64,000 nt of DNA from Paragorgia papillata (GCA_035771165.1 JAWNZC010000025.1:3419501-3483500); one strand, 5' to 3'; counted from the stretch's first letter, positions 12,901-22,870 are shown. Translations and numbers: made by a program. The notes: a model not told the origin generated them from the letters alone.

Positions 12901-14088
12901 CAATTGGTTGGCAAATGTACTAGACCCAGTCCTTTGCTATCCAACGCGCCCAATGTTTGCCTCAAAAAAAATCCAAGATGGCGGCGTTCAATTGGTTACC
13001 CGCGGTTGGCTGAAATTAAGATAGGATGCCCCCTCTAGTATTTAGATGATCTCTATGATATATACCATGTCACATACTACATGACGTCACAAACTACGAT
13101 GACGTCACATACTATGATGACGTCACATACTACGATGACGTCACACACTACAGCGACGTCATACATTACTGTGATGTCATACACTACTATAACATCGTAC
13201 ACTACTATGACGTCATATAAATATTGTCGACTAGTACTGTTCCGTACGGGTATCATATACAGATATACTACTCTTATTAGTCAGAGACATGCGTTTCAGC
13301 AACGCACACACAAAATACTGATAACTGATTCACTAATGTTCTGTTGTTTGTAGATATGGCTTATCAGTCTCAGAGACCAGTTGAAGGCAAGACCTGAAGA
13401 TTCTTCCTTAATTCTGCAAATCATCAATCGAGTTCTTGGGTAATGAGGTTTTTATTCCCGCCATGCTTCACTAGTGTATTTGTCGCGTCAGACTTGTATT
13501 AGATTTTAAAAACAAACGCCTGATTTTGTTTATTTCTAGAACAAAGGAACATCCACTGACTAAATGTCTACAGTCGTATCAATTTGATATTCAAAAACAA
13601 CTAACTGCAGTCACGGAGCAAGCGAGAGATATTTTGATGCATATTGCAAACTTAGGAAACGTGAAGTTCAGCAATATTAATCAAGAAAATAACGATAAAA
13701 CTTTTGAAAAACGTATTGAACAAAAGGAATCGGATGAAACGAAAGAGATTCCTTTTGATGAAGAACTCTGTGACTTAGATGTCGATAATGGAGGGAGGGA
13801 AGGACCTTCCTTAGCAACCAGAAACTCAGAATCAGAGCAAGATACTAAAGTAGAGGTTGACGAAACTGATTTTGTTGACGTTTTTCCCGAGGAGAGAGAA
13901 AAAGAATATAGAAGAATCTTGCAGACCGTTGTTAACAAGGTGCAATTTTCTTTAGGTGGGTTCAAACTTTGAATTGTTGGATTTTAATAAAGTGAAAGAG
14001 TCCGGGAAATTTCAAACTGCTGCTGCTGACGTTGTTGCTGGTGCTGATGTTGTTGTTGTTGTTGCTGCTGCTGTAACCACTCAGGTTA

Positions 14089-14133
<45 letters not shown>

Positions 14134-16785
14134 TTGTTGTTGTTGCTGCTGCGCCTGTTGTTGCTGCTGCGCCTGTTGTTGCTGCTGCTGTAACCACTCA
14201 GGTTACTGCTGCTGCTGCTGTTGTTGTTGTTGCTGCTGCTGCTGCTGTTGTTGTTGTTACTGCTGCGCCTGTTGTTGCTACTGCTGTAACCACTCAGGCT
14301 GCTGCTGCTGTTGTTGTTGCTGTTGTTGTTGCTGTTGTTGCTGCTGTTGTTGCTGCTGCTGCTGTTGTCGTCGTTGCTGTCGTTGTTGCTACTGCTTTTG
14401 TTGTTGCTACTGCTTTTGTTGTTGCTACTGCTTTTGTTGTTGCTACTGCTTTTGTTGTTGTTGCTCCCGTTGCGGCTGTTTCTTTTGCATCCGTACAAAA
14501 TACTGCATTGTTTTGCCGCTATATAGTTGTTAGCTTTGCATTGCTTACTTGTTATACCTTAAATAAACCACCTAAATTACTTTCTTGTGTATTAGATATG
14601 CTCCACTCACTTTTTCTCCTTGTCTACGAACCATTTTCAAGTCCTGTTGGTCAGGATCTTTGTCTTGCCTCAGTCGAGTGCGCGTTTATCAAACCACTAT
14701 GGCCTCTACTGCTTAATCTCTACAGGTAATGCCTTGGCGTTTACGGACTATTAAACGTAAAGAAATTGTTCATTAGTCTGACTGCGGTATGCAACTGAAT
14801 ACGATGTTTCTTCGTAGGGTTGTAAATTACAGAAAGGAAGCAAGGTTGGCGAAAGTATTCATGAAAAATACTTCGAGTACTCCAAGATCTTTAAATGTTC
14901 CAGATAGGTTGTGTCTGCACGATCAAGTATGTAATACACAGAAACGCGTACGTATGACAAGTGCAGTATATATTACAGTACAGTGTAGTACAGTATTAGT
15001 ACAGTACACCACAGTACAGTACAGTGCACCACACCACAGTGGAGTGTAGTGTAGTGTAGTGTAGTGTAGTGTAGTGTAGTGTAGTGTAGTGTAGTAGAGT
15101 AGAGTACACCACAATACAGCACAGTGGAGTAGAGTACAGTAACACTGTAGTACAGTACAGTGGAGTACAGTACAGTACAGTGGAGTACACAGTACAGTAC
15201 AGTACAGTACAGTAATCCAATTATCCTATCGTTTACTGCATGACATAAATATCTTGTTTTACTACAGACTTAACACCAAACATTCAGAATATATAGCAGG
15301 TTGTAACACTATATTTACTTGTTATCCAAAAGTTGTTGAAGCCACCGTTACCGCATTACGATTGATCGTTCTTTTATTAGAATTCTGATGGTGAAAATCC
15401 AGTTTATCCGTACCAAGCCGTCGTGGACGAACTAGAGTCTTTATCGAACTTCGCATGTCCTCTTGAGAAGCTAGAGTGCATTGGTTAGTAGAGAAGTCGA
15501 GAGAAATCTGAGTACCCGGATGAAGCCTGTGGTGTTTGCTAGTTTGCGTGTATAGTTACCCTAATGTTTTTACAATATATTTTTTGTAGTTCGTACTAAT
15601 AGATTTATCGTGGAATGTGTCGAAGATTATTACGAGGCTAAGGGAAGTTCCAGGAACTCATCGGAAACCGTTATGTATGTTGGCTATGATTGCGTTTGTA
15701 TAGGAAACGATGGCCTACTTAGATATGTTAGAAGTAATATTGGGCATTTCACTCGATTACATAGCATGTTCTAAGGATTTGGGGTGAAGGAAAATTATGA
15801 GTGTAGAATATATACATTTTAAGACCAAACCGGGACCAGTTGCGAAAAATGCAACTACACAGGCCTTCCGACAGGAATTGAACCCACGACCTTGCGATTC
15901 TAGTGATCAGAGCACTGAGCCACGGAGGGCGTTCCCGAGAGCTTGATCGCGAGTTCTGTATATATAATAAGGTGGTAATACCAGGATTCAATTCCTGCCG
16001 GAAGGCCTGTGTATAGTTGCATTTTTCGCAACTGGTCCCGGTTTGGTCTTAAAATGTGTATATTCTACACTCGAATTTTCCTTCACCCAAAATCCTTAGA
16101 GCCTACTGTTGATTGATTGATGGATTGTATGATTGATGGATTGTATGATTGACTGATTGATTGTATGATTGATGGATTGATTGTATGATTGATTGATTGA
16201 TTGATTGATTGGTTGGATTGATTGGTTGGATTGATTGATCGATGGATTGTATGATTGATAGATTGATTGAATTAACAAATAAGCTAACATGAAGACGTAA
16301 ATTAAACACTATATTTTAGTTCCGTTTCCTTTTCTGTTTGAGAAAGCTATTCTTGTGAATTCAAGTCCTTGTTTATTTATATTAATTATTTTCGTATTCT
16401 TTGATATTCAGAGGTTGTGATGATCTACTGCCCATACTCTGCTATGTTATCATTCGTAGTCAATTACCTCAGCTCGTTTCCGAGTGCCATGCGATGGAAG
16501 ACTTTATTAGCGCTGAGTAAGTTAAAACGCTTATTTAATTAAGTTTGCTTTCATAGAAATATAATTTATTGGAGAATAAGTACATTAAGTTTCAAACTTC
16601 CTAGAATAATCTTGAAAACATTTATTAACATTTAATCATGAATTTATTTTTCTAGTTATTTGATGGGTGAAGAAGGATATTCCCTTACTACTTTCCAAAC
16701 AGCGTTAGCGTATCTGGAAACTTTGGGAGATACCAAGGAAGAAAATCCACACGAACAAAGCAGTGAGCACGAGGAGCAAAGTTAA
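6915..16785 (+). CDS. VPS9D1: VPS9 domain-containing protein 1 (VPS9D1)
   Basis: VPS9-domain proteins are guanine nucleotide exchange factors for Rab5-type GTPases; VPS9D1 is a little-studied member. Sixteen exons: 6915-7001, 8293-8365, 8444-8539, 9307-9511, 10063-10195, 10309-10371, 11160-11212, 12674-12761, 13354-13439, 13540-13955, 14596-14725, 14818-14926, 15381-15483, 15590-15674, 16412-16516, 16656-16785. They sum to 1962 bp (653 aa, close to the human protein's roughly 630) with every phase matching. Residues 1-85 resemble the N-terminal MIT-like helices (ALRSVRE...[12 protein letters not shown]...SSQCLERAQ). The middle is Ser/Pro-rich, then basic and coiled. The VPS9 domain ends the protein: [16 protein letters not shown] near 577-592 and [14 protein letters not shown] near 612-625, keeping the Asp and Tyr used in catalysis by other VPS9 GEFs. 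The 53-bp exon 7 and the first exon are the least certain. Introns carry many repeats. Confidence 0.9.
7157..7976. mobile_element. TTAA-flanked MITE (piggyBac-like), copy 1, split by a nested element
   Basis: TTAA lies at 7153-7156 and again at 7977-7980. The terminal inverted repeats carry ACGCAAGTCATCGCAAGTTG and its complement, as in the copies at 23795-24016 and 34781-35003. The right terminus is interrupted at about 7371-7949 by another inverted-repeat element. TTAA target duplication is the hallmark of piggyBac transposition; the family assignment is inferred from that and not from a transposase. Confidence 0.75.
7371..7949. mobile_element. Nested inverted-repeat element with internal minisatellite
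   Basis: The left arm CATACTAATTACCGACAAAA followed by several ACCGACAAAA units mirrors the right arm of TTTTGTCGGC/T units ending in GTCGGTAATTAGTATG. Between the arms, 7522-7760 holds five tandem units of about 46-52 bp beginning TGACCGTGAAT. TGCATTCTCGTT occurs next to both ends and may be a target-site duplication or part of the host MITE terminus. It lies in VPS9D1 intron 1. Confidence 0.7.
8963..9175. repeat. GTT/GCT trinucleotide-rich tract
   Basis: An imperfect TTG/CTG trinucleotide tract in a VPS9D1 intron just before the 9307-9511 exon. It produces spurious Leu/Val/Cys-rich open frames in all three plus frames. Confidence 0.8.
10498..10904. mobile_element. Foldback element with 140-bp inverted arms
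   Basis: The left arm (10498-10637) is repeated almost perfectly in reverse complement at 10761-10904, from TGTAGCAAACAAATATTG to TTTACTGTATACTGCTAAC, separated by a loop of about 120 bp. It lies in VPS9D1 intron 6, 130 bp after exon 6. No coding potential. The high arm identity suggests recent insertion or gene conversion between the arms. Confidence 0.8.
11399..12021. mobile_element. MITE-like element built of CCGGGCTAGCCCGG palindromes
   Basis: Starting at GGGGCGATTACATGG, the segment holds two clusters (11415-11610 and 11925-12015) of CCGGTTAACCGGGCTAGCCCGG-type palindromic units, with ATTACATGG / CCATGTAATCG words repeated through it. The clusters mirror one another around an AT-rich centre. 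The architecture resembles the element at 17447-18035, which also starts with an ACATGG motif and carries a GC-rich internal array. It lies in VPS9D1 intron 7. Confidence 0.6.
12255..12470. mobile_element. Hairpin MITE of the GAAGGGCCTT/CGAAACGTCA family, copy 2
   Basis: Contains AACGAAATACTGACGTTTCCAGC...CCCTTCATCAG and, inverted, CTGATGAAGGGCTTCGCTCGAAACGTCA, followed by the shared 3' module GGCAGTTTACCACCTTTTCAC...ACACTGCCC. The same 3' module ends the pieces at 22690-22870, 49300-49395 and (reversed) 57593-57705. Confidence 0.7.
13082..13215 (+). repeat. 18-bp tandem array carrying perfect CRE palindromes
   Basis: Units of the form TACGATGACGTCACATAC repeat every 18 bp. The perfect cAMP-response-element octamer TGACGTCA occurs at 13082, 13100, 13118 and 13136 and again at 13208; the intervening units carry degenerate forms (GACGTCA, TGATGTCA). 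It lies in a VPS9D1 intron, 139 bp before the exon at 13354. Any enhancer role is inference. Confidence 0.85.
13960..14475. repeat. GTT/GCT trinucleotide array
   Basis: About 450 bp of mixed TTG/CTG trinucleotides with an interspersed GTAACCACTCAGG word repeated four times and a four-fold GCTACTGCTTTTGTTGTT unit. It lies between VPS9D1 exons 13540-13955 and 14596-14725. Long poly-Ala/Val (plus) and poly-Ser/Asn (minus) frames cross it but are repeat artefacts. Confidence 0.85.
14960..15218. repeat. TACAG / GTGTA pentamer-rich tract
   Basis: Simple-sequence tract of ACAGT and GTAGT pentamers in a VPS9D1 intron. The minus-strand Tyr/Cys/Thr-rich frames are artefacts. Confidence 0.85.
15774..16099. 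mobile_element. Inverted repeat enclosing a tRNA-like (SINE-type) segment
   Basis: Arms: AAGGATTTGGGGTGAAGGAAAA...ACCAAACCGGGACCAGTTGCG (15774-15852) and the complementary CGCAACTGGTCCCGGTTTGG...CCTTCACCCAAAATCC (16028-16099). In the left half, on the minus strand, box A-like TGGCTCAGTGC (15922-15912) and box B-like GGTTCAATTCC (15884-15874) are spaced as in a Pol III tRNA promoter. The right half has a second B-box-like GGATTCAATTCC reading on the plus strand. This looks like two head-to-head tRNA-derived SINE copies in a VPS9D1 intron. Confidence 0.65.
16105..16275. repeat. GATT tetranucleotide array
   Basis: TGATTGATTGATGGATTGTATGATTG units, imperfect, in the intron before the 16412-16516 exon of VPS9D1. 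Confidence 0.85.
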
Positions 16786-17126
16786 GATATTTCATGACCT
16801 CCTCAACTCCAGCCTCGAATCTACCTCAAGTCATCATTCTCCACAAATAAGAACCATAATCTTCCAAGATATATCACTACACCAGGAAGCGCCTACTCAC
16901 AAAGACCTTACAATGCAAATAAAAGTACAGCGAGCAAGTGCTGTGTATTTCCAGAGGAATTCAAAGCCACGAACGTCAAAGCTGTCATGCATATGCATGT
17001 GTGAACTTATTGCAATAAGAATTACAATAAATAAATTCATTCGTATAATTCGAGAGAGATTTGTGCAACGAATAAAAGTGCAGGTACCGAGAATTCTGAC
17101 CAAGTTTCTGACCAATATAACTTGTA

Positions 17127-17250
17127 TGTATGAGTTGTACGTATACATGTAGTGCATGTGGTACGTTTGCGAGCTTCTGCTAAACGTCTGTTAAACATTA
17201 CACCAAGCTCGAAAACGTACCACATGCACTACATACGTACAACTTATCAT
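17127..17250. mobile_element. Short hairpin element downstream of VPS9D1
   Basis: TGAGTTGTACGTATACATGTAGTGCATGTGGTACGTTT pairs with the complementary AAACGTACCACATGCACTACATACGTACAACTTA across a loop of about 45 bp. No gene was seen in 16786-17126 beyond possible 3' UTR; AATAAA occurs near 17026. Confidence 0.6.
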
Positions 17251-17344
17251 ATAATCTCACATATATACATCTCATATATGCAAACGCTACCACTTAGGAG
17301 CACACACATGACTATGAATTTGCAACCCTATATATAGCTCTCCA

Positions 17345-17400
17345 TCTGAGCCTCAGTGGCTCATCTAACCAGGTTGTAGGCTCGATTCCTGTCTGGGGGC
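17345..17400 (+). mobile_element. tRNA-like SINE head remnant
   Basis: AGTGGCTCATCTAAC (box A-like) followed by GGCTCGATTCC (box B-like, 17379-17389) at tRNA-like spacing. No full cloverleaf could be drawn, so a functional tRNA is unlikely. Confidence 0.45.
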
Positions 17401-17446
17401 TCAGAAATCTTTTCTGAGTAGTTGAGCTTGACGAACATCTACTAAG

Positions 17447-18035
17447 GGGCTGTTTACATGGCAGCTAGGCTGCACGGGACGTTAAGTGGGATCGCATTGC
17501 TGCTATATTTTCCCTTTATTGATCTCATTTCGTTTATATGAAGAATGTGTTTGCCGGGACGTTTTTGTCCCGAGGAACAATTTTCGCTATATAAATGCTC
17601 TGTCCCGCCTAACCGGGACGATATGACGGATATACCGTTTCGAGTATTTATTTTGATTCTTAAGCTGTTTATTCGATACAAATGAGTGACAACGGCTAGT
17701 AGGAGGACAGCAGTTCTTTATAATACGTCAAATTCTATTTATTTCTCTGTTATGCTGTGGTTTTTACAACTTTCTAGCTGTGTTGTGAAACGTCCCCAGT
17801 CGCAATTGTCCCGCCTGAAATTTTCGTATAAACCCGGGATGAAAAACGTCCCTTCCCGGCAAACGTCCCGTCTCGGCAAACGTCCCGTCTCGGCAAACGT
17901 CCCGTCCCGGCAAACGTCCCGTCCCGGCAAACGTCCCGTCCCGGCAAACGTCCCGTCCCGCTTATTGTCCCGTCCCGCTTACTTGTTCCGTGCCGCTTAC
18001 TTGTCCCGTGCCGGCTCCCATGTGAACAGCCTCTA
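17447..18035. mobile_element. MITE-like element with a GTCCCG minisatellite
   Basis: GGGGCTGTTTACATGG at the left end mirrors CCATGTGAACAGCCTC at the right. The right half (17840-18010) is an array of about 18-bp units CGTCCCG.C.CGGCAAA, degenerating to CGTCCCGCTTA. The adjacent convergent 3' ends of VPS9D1 and the ANKUB1-like gene leave this element in the shared 3' intergenic space. Confidence 0.7.
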
Positions 18036-18127
18036 AACAGTTGTTTCTGACAAATAATTATCAAGGGTTTAGGGAAAATGTGTAAAATAAATAATAATAG
18101 TTGTTTGGTCACAAGATACATGGCTAA

Positions 18128-19590
18128 TCATAAAAACCTCACGTGTTGCTTTTCTTCCTTCATCTGATTTAGTTTCTGCAGAATCCCACTCCGAATCTGA
18201 AGTCGTTCTTGTTCTTTCTTCTTCCATTTCTCTTTCATTTCTTCGTATCGTTCTTCTTCTTTCGATAGTTCTTCCATGTGCTTCGATGTTAACCACATAT
18301 CAAACACTAACTCGGCATCTTCTGGGAACTTTGTCTTACAGTTCAATAACGTAGGCTTCTCAGGCGCGTTCCTGGATTGTACAAATTCTATGAAACTTTG
18401 TACACGTTTTTCCTCGAGCCATTCGTCGAACGTTTTAACGCGTGGATTAAGTCGACGCTGCTCTTCCAAGAACGCCTTTTCCTGTAATTTCTCAATTTCT
18501 GATGTTTCCCGGAACATAATATCCTTTTGTCTCTCTTCCCTCTTTTCTTTCAGCCATTCTCGAAATGATTTTCCAGAATGCGTTCTATTTCTCTTATTTT
18601 CGGAATTTCTCGATGAATCGCCATTTTGGCATCCCTTCTGTTTCTCAGCCAGCCATTCAGCAAATGTTTTCCCGCCAAGGTTTGCTGTCTTAGGTCTTGG
18701 ATCAGATTTCTCGGTACTATGTTCTTGGCTTGAAATTCCCGTAAAGCTTTCACCTCGTTGTCGCTTCTGGCTTAGCCATATTTCGAAGCTAACTCCTGAA
18801 CTTGACCTAAGGTTTGGGGAAATATTTGGATTTAAATAAAGCCTCTTAGAGAGCATTTCTGTAGTAATTGTAAGCATAAAGTACTTTAATCAGCACCATT
18901 ACCATCACCACCACTACCATAACGGCTACAACCACCATAACCACTACAACCACCATAACCACTACCATCACCATAACCACTACCATAATCACCACCACCA
19001 CTCCACTACCACCATCACTACAATACTATCACCACCACTACCACTACCAGCACCACCATCATCGTTACCTGTTTCTTTCAGTGGTTGCGGACGATTCCGA
19101 TCCTCTTCGTCGCCGGAATTTCTTTTTGTCATTTACCCATTTTTGAAATGCTTCGATGTTCATTTCTCGTCCAACTTTCAATCTCACTGTCGATGCACTT
19201 TTTGGCCTCTCATTCTCTGAGAGCTTGCCACTTTCTCGTTTCTTTTCTAACCATTCGTCGTAACTCAAAGATGTCACTCTGCGGGGAGATATTGTGCTAG
19301 AGTAAGTTTCGCTATCAAAGCCAACTGATTTCAATAGTTCATTTTCTTGCTGCTCACTCTGTTTTTCTTCTCGACCTTTTGTTTCTCCAGTTTTCAGGAC
19401 GAGACCAAGGATTCTCTTCGTTTGAATTGAACTTTGAAAAAGAAAACGAATGAATAAATGACGTAATCAATCAATCAACCAACCAATCAATCAACCAATC
19501 AGGCAATCAACCAACCAATCAATCAATCAATCAACCAATCAATCAGACAATCAATCAATCAATCAATCAGGCAATCAATCAACCAACCAG

Positions 19591-19621
<31 letters not shown>

Positions 19622-20029
19622 GGCAATCAATCAATCAATCAATCAAGTTAACTTTCGCTTTAGTAGTCCTGTTTAAAGACACAATACAGTTATGCCGTGC
19701 CTCTAGCGTTGAACGGCAATAGAATCTCACTATGCATACCTACAATGAATCCGCGACTAGCTCCTAACGAGACAGCAAGAGTTCTTACGACATGGCGACA
19801 AACATGAAAATTCAAATTACCTGATGTGTGTCTCAGGAATGTCTTCATGGCCATCATAATTGACCTCAGCCTGATCCTCGCAATTTCCAACTTGAGTTGT
19901 AATTTCTTCATTGATATATTCTCTAGGTAGAGTGAGCTTAATCGTCGTCATATTCACATCTGCCATACTTTCTGCAAAGACATTCGTAGAAAATTTCGGT
20001 GAAAAAACCTTAAGCAAGTTAACAATAAG

Positions 20030-20090
<61 letters not shown>

Positions 20091-21039
20091 GTTGGTGTCC
20101 AATATGACATGGGTTAGGATTTGTGTTTTTGTTAGGATCAAGTCTACATGAAGTATTCCAGGCGGAGGTAATTTTAGACATGAACTTACAACCACAATTT
20201 CGCAGAAAACTTCAAGCCGTCCTTACCTTCAATGTTGTGATATTCCCCGATAACATCATCTTGAGACGTTCTCAAAATCCCTTCGATTCCTCGCATTGCT
20301 TTCGGAATATTACGTTGGAGATTGTTGTTCTGTTTTGGTTGAACTTCTAATGACGCACTGAGGTTGGAGTATTCATGGGGCAAATAGGTTTCGTCTTGTG
20401 GTTGATTGGTTTTCGGAGGTTCAATTATTTTCATCACAGGTAAGCTGTGTGATTGAGTGTCGGGTGGAGATGTTGAGTGGTCTTTGGAAAGAAGGGAAAT
20501 GCTTGGAGTACACTGAAGATATTTAGAAAATATTACGGAGTTGGAAAGTCGAAAATAATAAACATTATGAATAAGAAAGAAGGAAGGATGGATCGAAGAA
20601 AGGAAGGAAGGAAGGAAGGAAGGAAGGAAGGAAGGAAGGAAGGAAGGAAGGAAGGAAGGAAGGAAGGAAGGAAGGAAGGAAGGAAGGAAGTGGGGTAATC
20701 TAATCAAGTACAGCACGTGTGTATCGAAGACTTCAAGACCAAACTAGACAAGTAAAATGAGCACTATATATACTTACTGAAACTGGAGCAAGCAAACTTT
20801 GTGTTTTATTGTTCTGTAGTTCTGTAGTTTGAGAGACCTTCATCACTTTACGTGTTTTGTCCTTCTGCTTGATAGGGGGAAAACCACTAGAAAAAATAAA
20901 AGTAAATTACTTTAATCATTTATATCGCAAACAACTGTCAAGAATAATTTAAAAATCAGTCAAAAGCTTAACGGAAGTCATAAAATTAAATTAAAAAGCG
21001 TTTGTGCTTTCGCGGCGGTGACCATCTAACATTGTATGC

Positions 21040-21077
<38 letters not shown>

Positions 21078-22029
21078 ATACGTATATGTATATATTTAAG
21101 AAATGGTTCATGGTTTGGCGTGCTCCATCGAGTTATGGATGCACGCAGGAAGTTCGGCGAGCACGAAAAATGCGTAAGAGTTGGTCGAGGCGTAGCCGAG
21201 TGCAACTCTAGATTTTTGAATTATGTAAATTTTTTCTATATACATGCATATATATATATATATGCACGAAAGTATATCTCAACCGCGTATATCTATACCT
21301 TTCATCGACAATCTTTCTCCGACTCAATTCCAATTCCTCACAACCCGATGTCTGGTGCAGGTACAACCTTTTCTGGCAAAAAACATGTCTGTTCACGTAA
21401 GCTAACTGCAAAGGTGTTTTACCAAAAATATCTACGGCGCCTGACAAGGCTCCTTCGGAAAGTAAAAGTGAAACGCAGCCAACAAAACCTTGAAAAGCAG
21501 CGATATGTAAACTTGTCCTTCCAAATATTGTTGAACCATTTATGTCAGCTGCGCTCGAGTTTAATAATTCGAGCATTAGTGATAAGTAGCCGCGATGAGT
21601 TGCCATAAACAATGCAAATGTTGCTCTTTTAACGACAAGTTTATTCCACAATTCCACATCGGGATTCCGACATTCTAGATCTTGGTTCATCATTCTCCGA
21701 ACGCCATTGTCAAACACCCCGTAGGAATCCCCTTTGGAGCAAGCCAGGAATAATCCTAGCCAAGTTTTGTGTAAACGGACTCGTAAAATACAGCCATGTT
21801 TCAGTTTGTATTCACGAACTGGCTTGTCATCTAGGAGTTCTTTATTCATGAAAAACAAATGAATTAAGTCCCCAGGAATTCCGACTCGGAGTTCGACTTT
21901 TGATTTGAGTTGGTGAACCAATATAGTCGAATTAATGTCTCGCAAGCTGAATACAGCGTCGGTTGGTAGACTGACAAATAAATGTAATAAAACGTTCCCA
22001 GTTTTGGCTTCATTTTCATTATTTTTCAT
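18128..22029 (-). CDS. ANKUB1: ANKUB1-like protein: ubiquitin-like domain, ankyrin repeats and W-L-x-x-K tail
   Basis: Six exons (minus): 22029-21299, 20886-20778, 20512-20227, 19971-19821, 19431-19069, 18806-18128; total 2319 bp (772 aa) with all phases matching and GT-AG borders. Residues about 12-86 form a ubiquitin-like fold (VHQLKSKVELRVGIPGDLIH...KHGCILRVRLH). Residues about 95-225 contain ankyrin repeats (GRTSLHIAAFQGFVGCVSLL, GKTPLQLAYVNRH). This Ubl plus ankyrin order is that of ANKUB1. The C-terminal 347 residues are highly charged and carry seven W-[LV]-x-x-K motifs (DEWLEKKRE, QKWVNDKKK, EIWLSQKRQ, AEWLAEKQK, REWLKEKRE, DEWLEEKRV, DMWLTSKHM), a pattern I associate with ciliary or microtubule coiled-coil proteins such as CCDC34, CCDC181 or MAP9. 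Function of the family is poorly known. The ATG at 22029 is the first after an in-frame TGA. The tail could instead belong to a separate neighbouring gene, but the phases argue for one gene. Confidence 0.75.
18885..19062. repeat. CAC/TAC trinucleotide tract in ANKUB1-like last intron
   Basis: ACCACCATAACCACTACC-type repeats fill most of the 262-bp intron between the last two exons. Confidence 0.85.
19463..19650. repeat. AATC tetranucleotide array
   Basis: CAATCAATCAACCAACC units with GGCAATCAATC variants, in an ANKUB1-like intron. A second pure AATC run is at 20035-20090 in the next intron. Confidence 0.9.
20578..20696. repeat. AAGG tetranucleotide array
   Basis: Nearly pure GGAA tetramers in the 265-bp intron between exons 2 and 3 of the ANKUB1-like gene, on the polypyrimidine side of its acceptor when read on the minus strand. 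Confidence 0.9.
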
Positions 22030-22234
22030 ACCGTGCTTGACCAAGTAAGCGAGGTTCAGGGAATAATATAACCGTGTTTTTCTTCAAAAACGTCCTTCTT
22101 CGAGACAGACCTTGGTTGAACCAAGCAGATTTTCGTTGAGCCTGTTGTAGTTTGTAATTTCCTTGACGACTAATTATTATTGCTCGAATTAGAATAACAA
22201 AAGACGTGTATTTAGGTACCTCTTGTGCAATTAA

Positions 22235-22632
22235 GGCCCCGTTTATACTAGAGCAAAAGTATCCGGATTCACATCGTTTTTCATCCTCATGGGAATAAAA
22301 AACAATGTGTATCCGGATATTTTTGCTCTACAGTGTGTATAAAAAAAACCTGAACCCTTAGAAAACAACCTATTGTAGTAGTTTGAAAGCCCTAAAAGCG
22401 CTGCGTTATAAATTAATCAGCACAATAAGTTAAACGAAGCGAAAAAGCTTTTAAATACTTTCACAATGCATACACTTCAAGTTATCTTAATTTCCCAGGT
22501 GTATAAGACCGTGTGTTTTACGCATCTGTGGGTTCAGCGAAGTGCTTAGGGCTTTCAAACTACTACAATAGCGGTTTTCTAATAAGGGTTCAGGTTTTTT
22601 TGATACACACTGTAGTGTAAACAGGGCCTAAG
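22235..22632. mobile_element. Double inverted-repeat element upstream of the ANKUB1-like gene
   Basis: Outer ends TTAAGGCCCCGTTTATACTA and TAGTGTAAACAGGGCCTAAG are inverted. Inside, CTGAACCCTTAGAAAACAACC...GTAGTTTGAAAGCCCTAA (22350-22398) pairs with TTAGGGCTTTCAAACTACTACAATAG...AAGGGTTCAG (22546-22598). This suggests either a nested insertion or an element with extended subterminal palindromes. Confidence 0.65.
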
Positions 22633-22689
22633 TATTAAGAACTCTGTAAACACACTGTTTGCATAAATGTCGCAGAATAAAAATGATTT

Positions 22690-22870
22690 AGAAGAATGCC
22701 CCTAGTTGACTTTGATTAATATCATATTAATCAAAGTCAACTAGGGGCATTGTATAATAGTGCTACGCGCGAAACGTTAGTATTTTTTTATCAAAACTAT
22801 TTATTCTTGACAGTTTACCACCATTTCACTTTGATCTATCTAAAACAGTGCATACGCAGCACTTTAAAGG
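22690..22870. mobile_element. Hairpin MITE of the CGAAACGTTAG family, copy 3
   Basis: CCCCTAGTTGACTTTGATTAATAT pairs with ATATTAATCAAAGTCAACTAGGGGC, followed by CGCGAAACGTTAGTATTTTT and the shared 3' module (ACAGTTTACCACCATTTCACTTTG...CAGCAC). Confidence 0.65.

Noticed and set aside
13956..14729. 257-codon Ala/Val-rich frame
   Set aside because: Trinucleotide array. Only its last part (14596-14725) is real coding sequence, as a VPS9D1 exon.
15870..15925. Functional tRNA gene
   Set aside because: A and B boxes are present but I could not pair the acceptor stem, and the segment is embedded in a longer inverted repeat.
16763..17157. 129-codon frame overlapping the VPS9D1 stop
   Set aside because: Starts inside the VPS9D1 last exon in another frame and continues into the 3' region; composition is not protein-like.
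22030..22044. Upstream start of the ANKUB1-like frame at a TTG
   Set aside because: No ATG there; the first ATG after the in-frame stop is at 22029.
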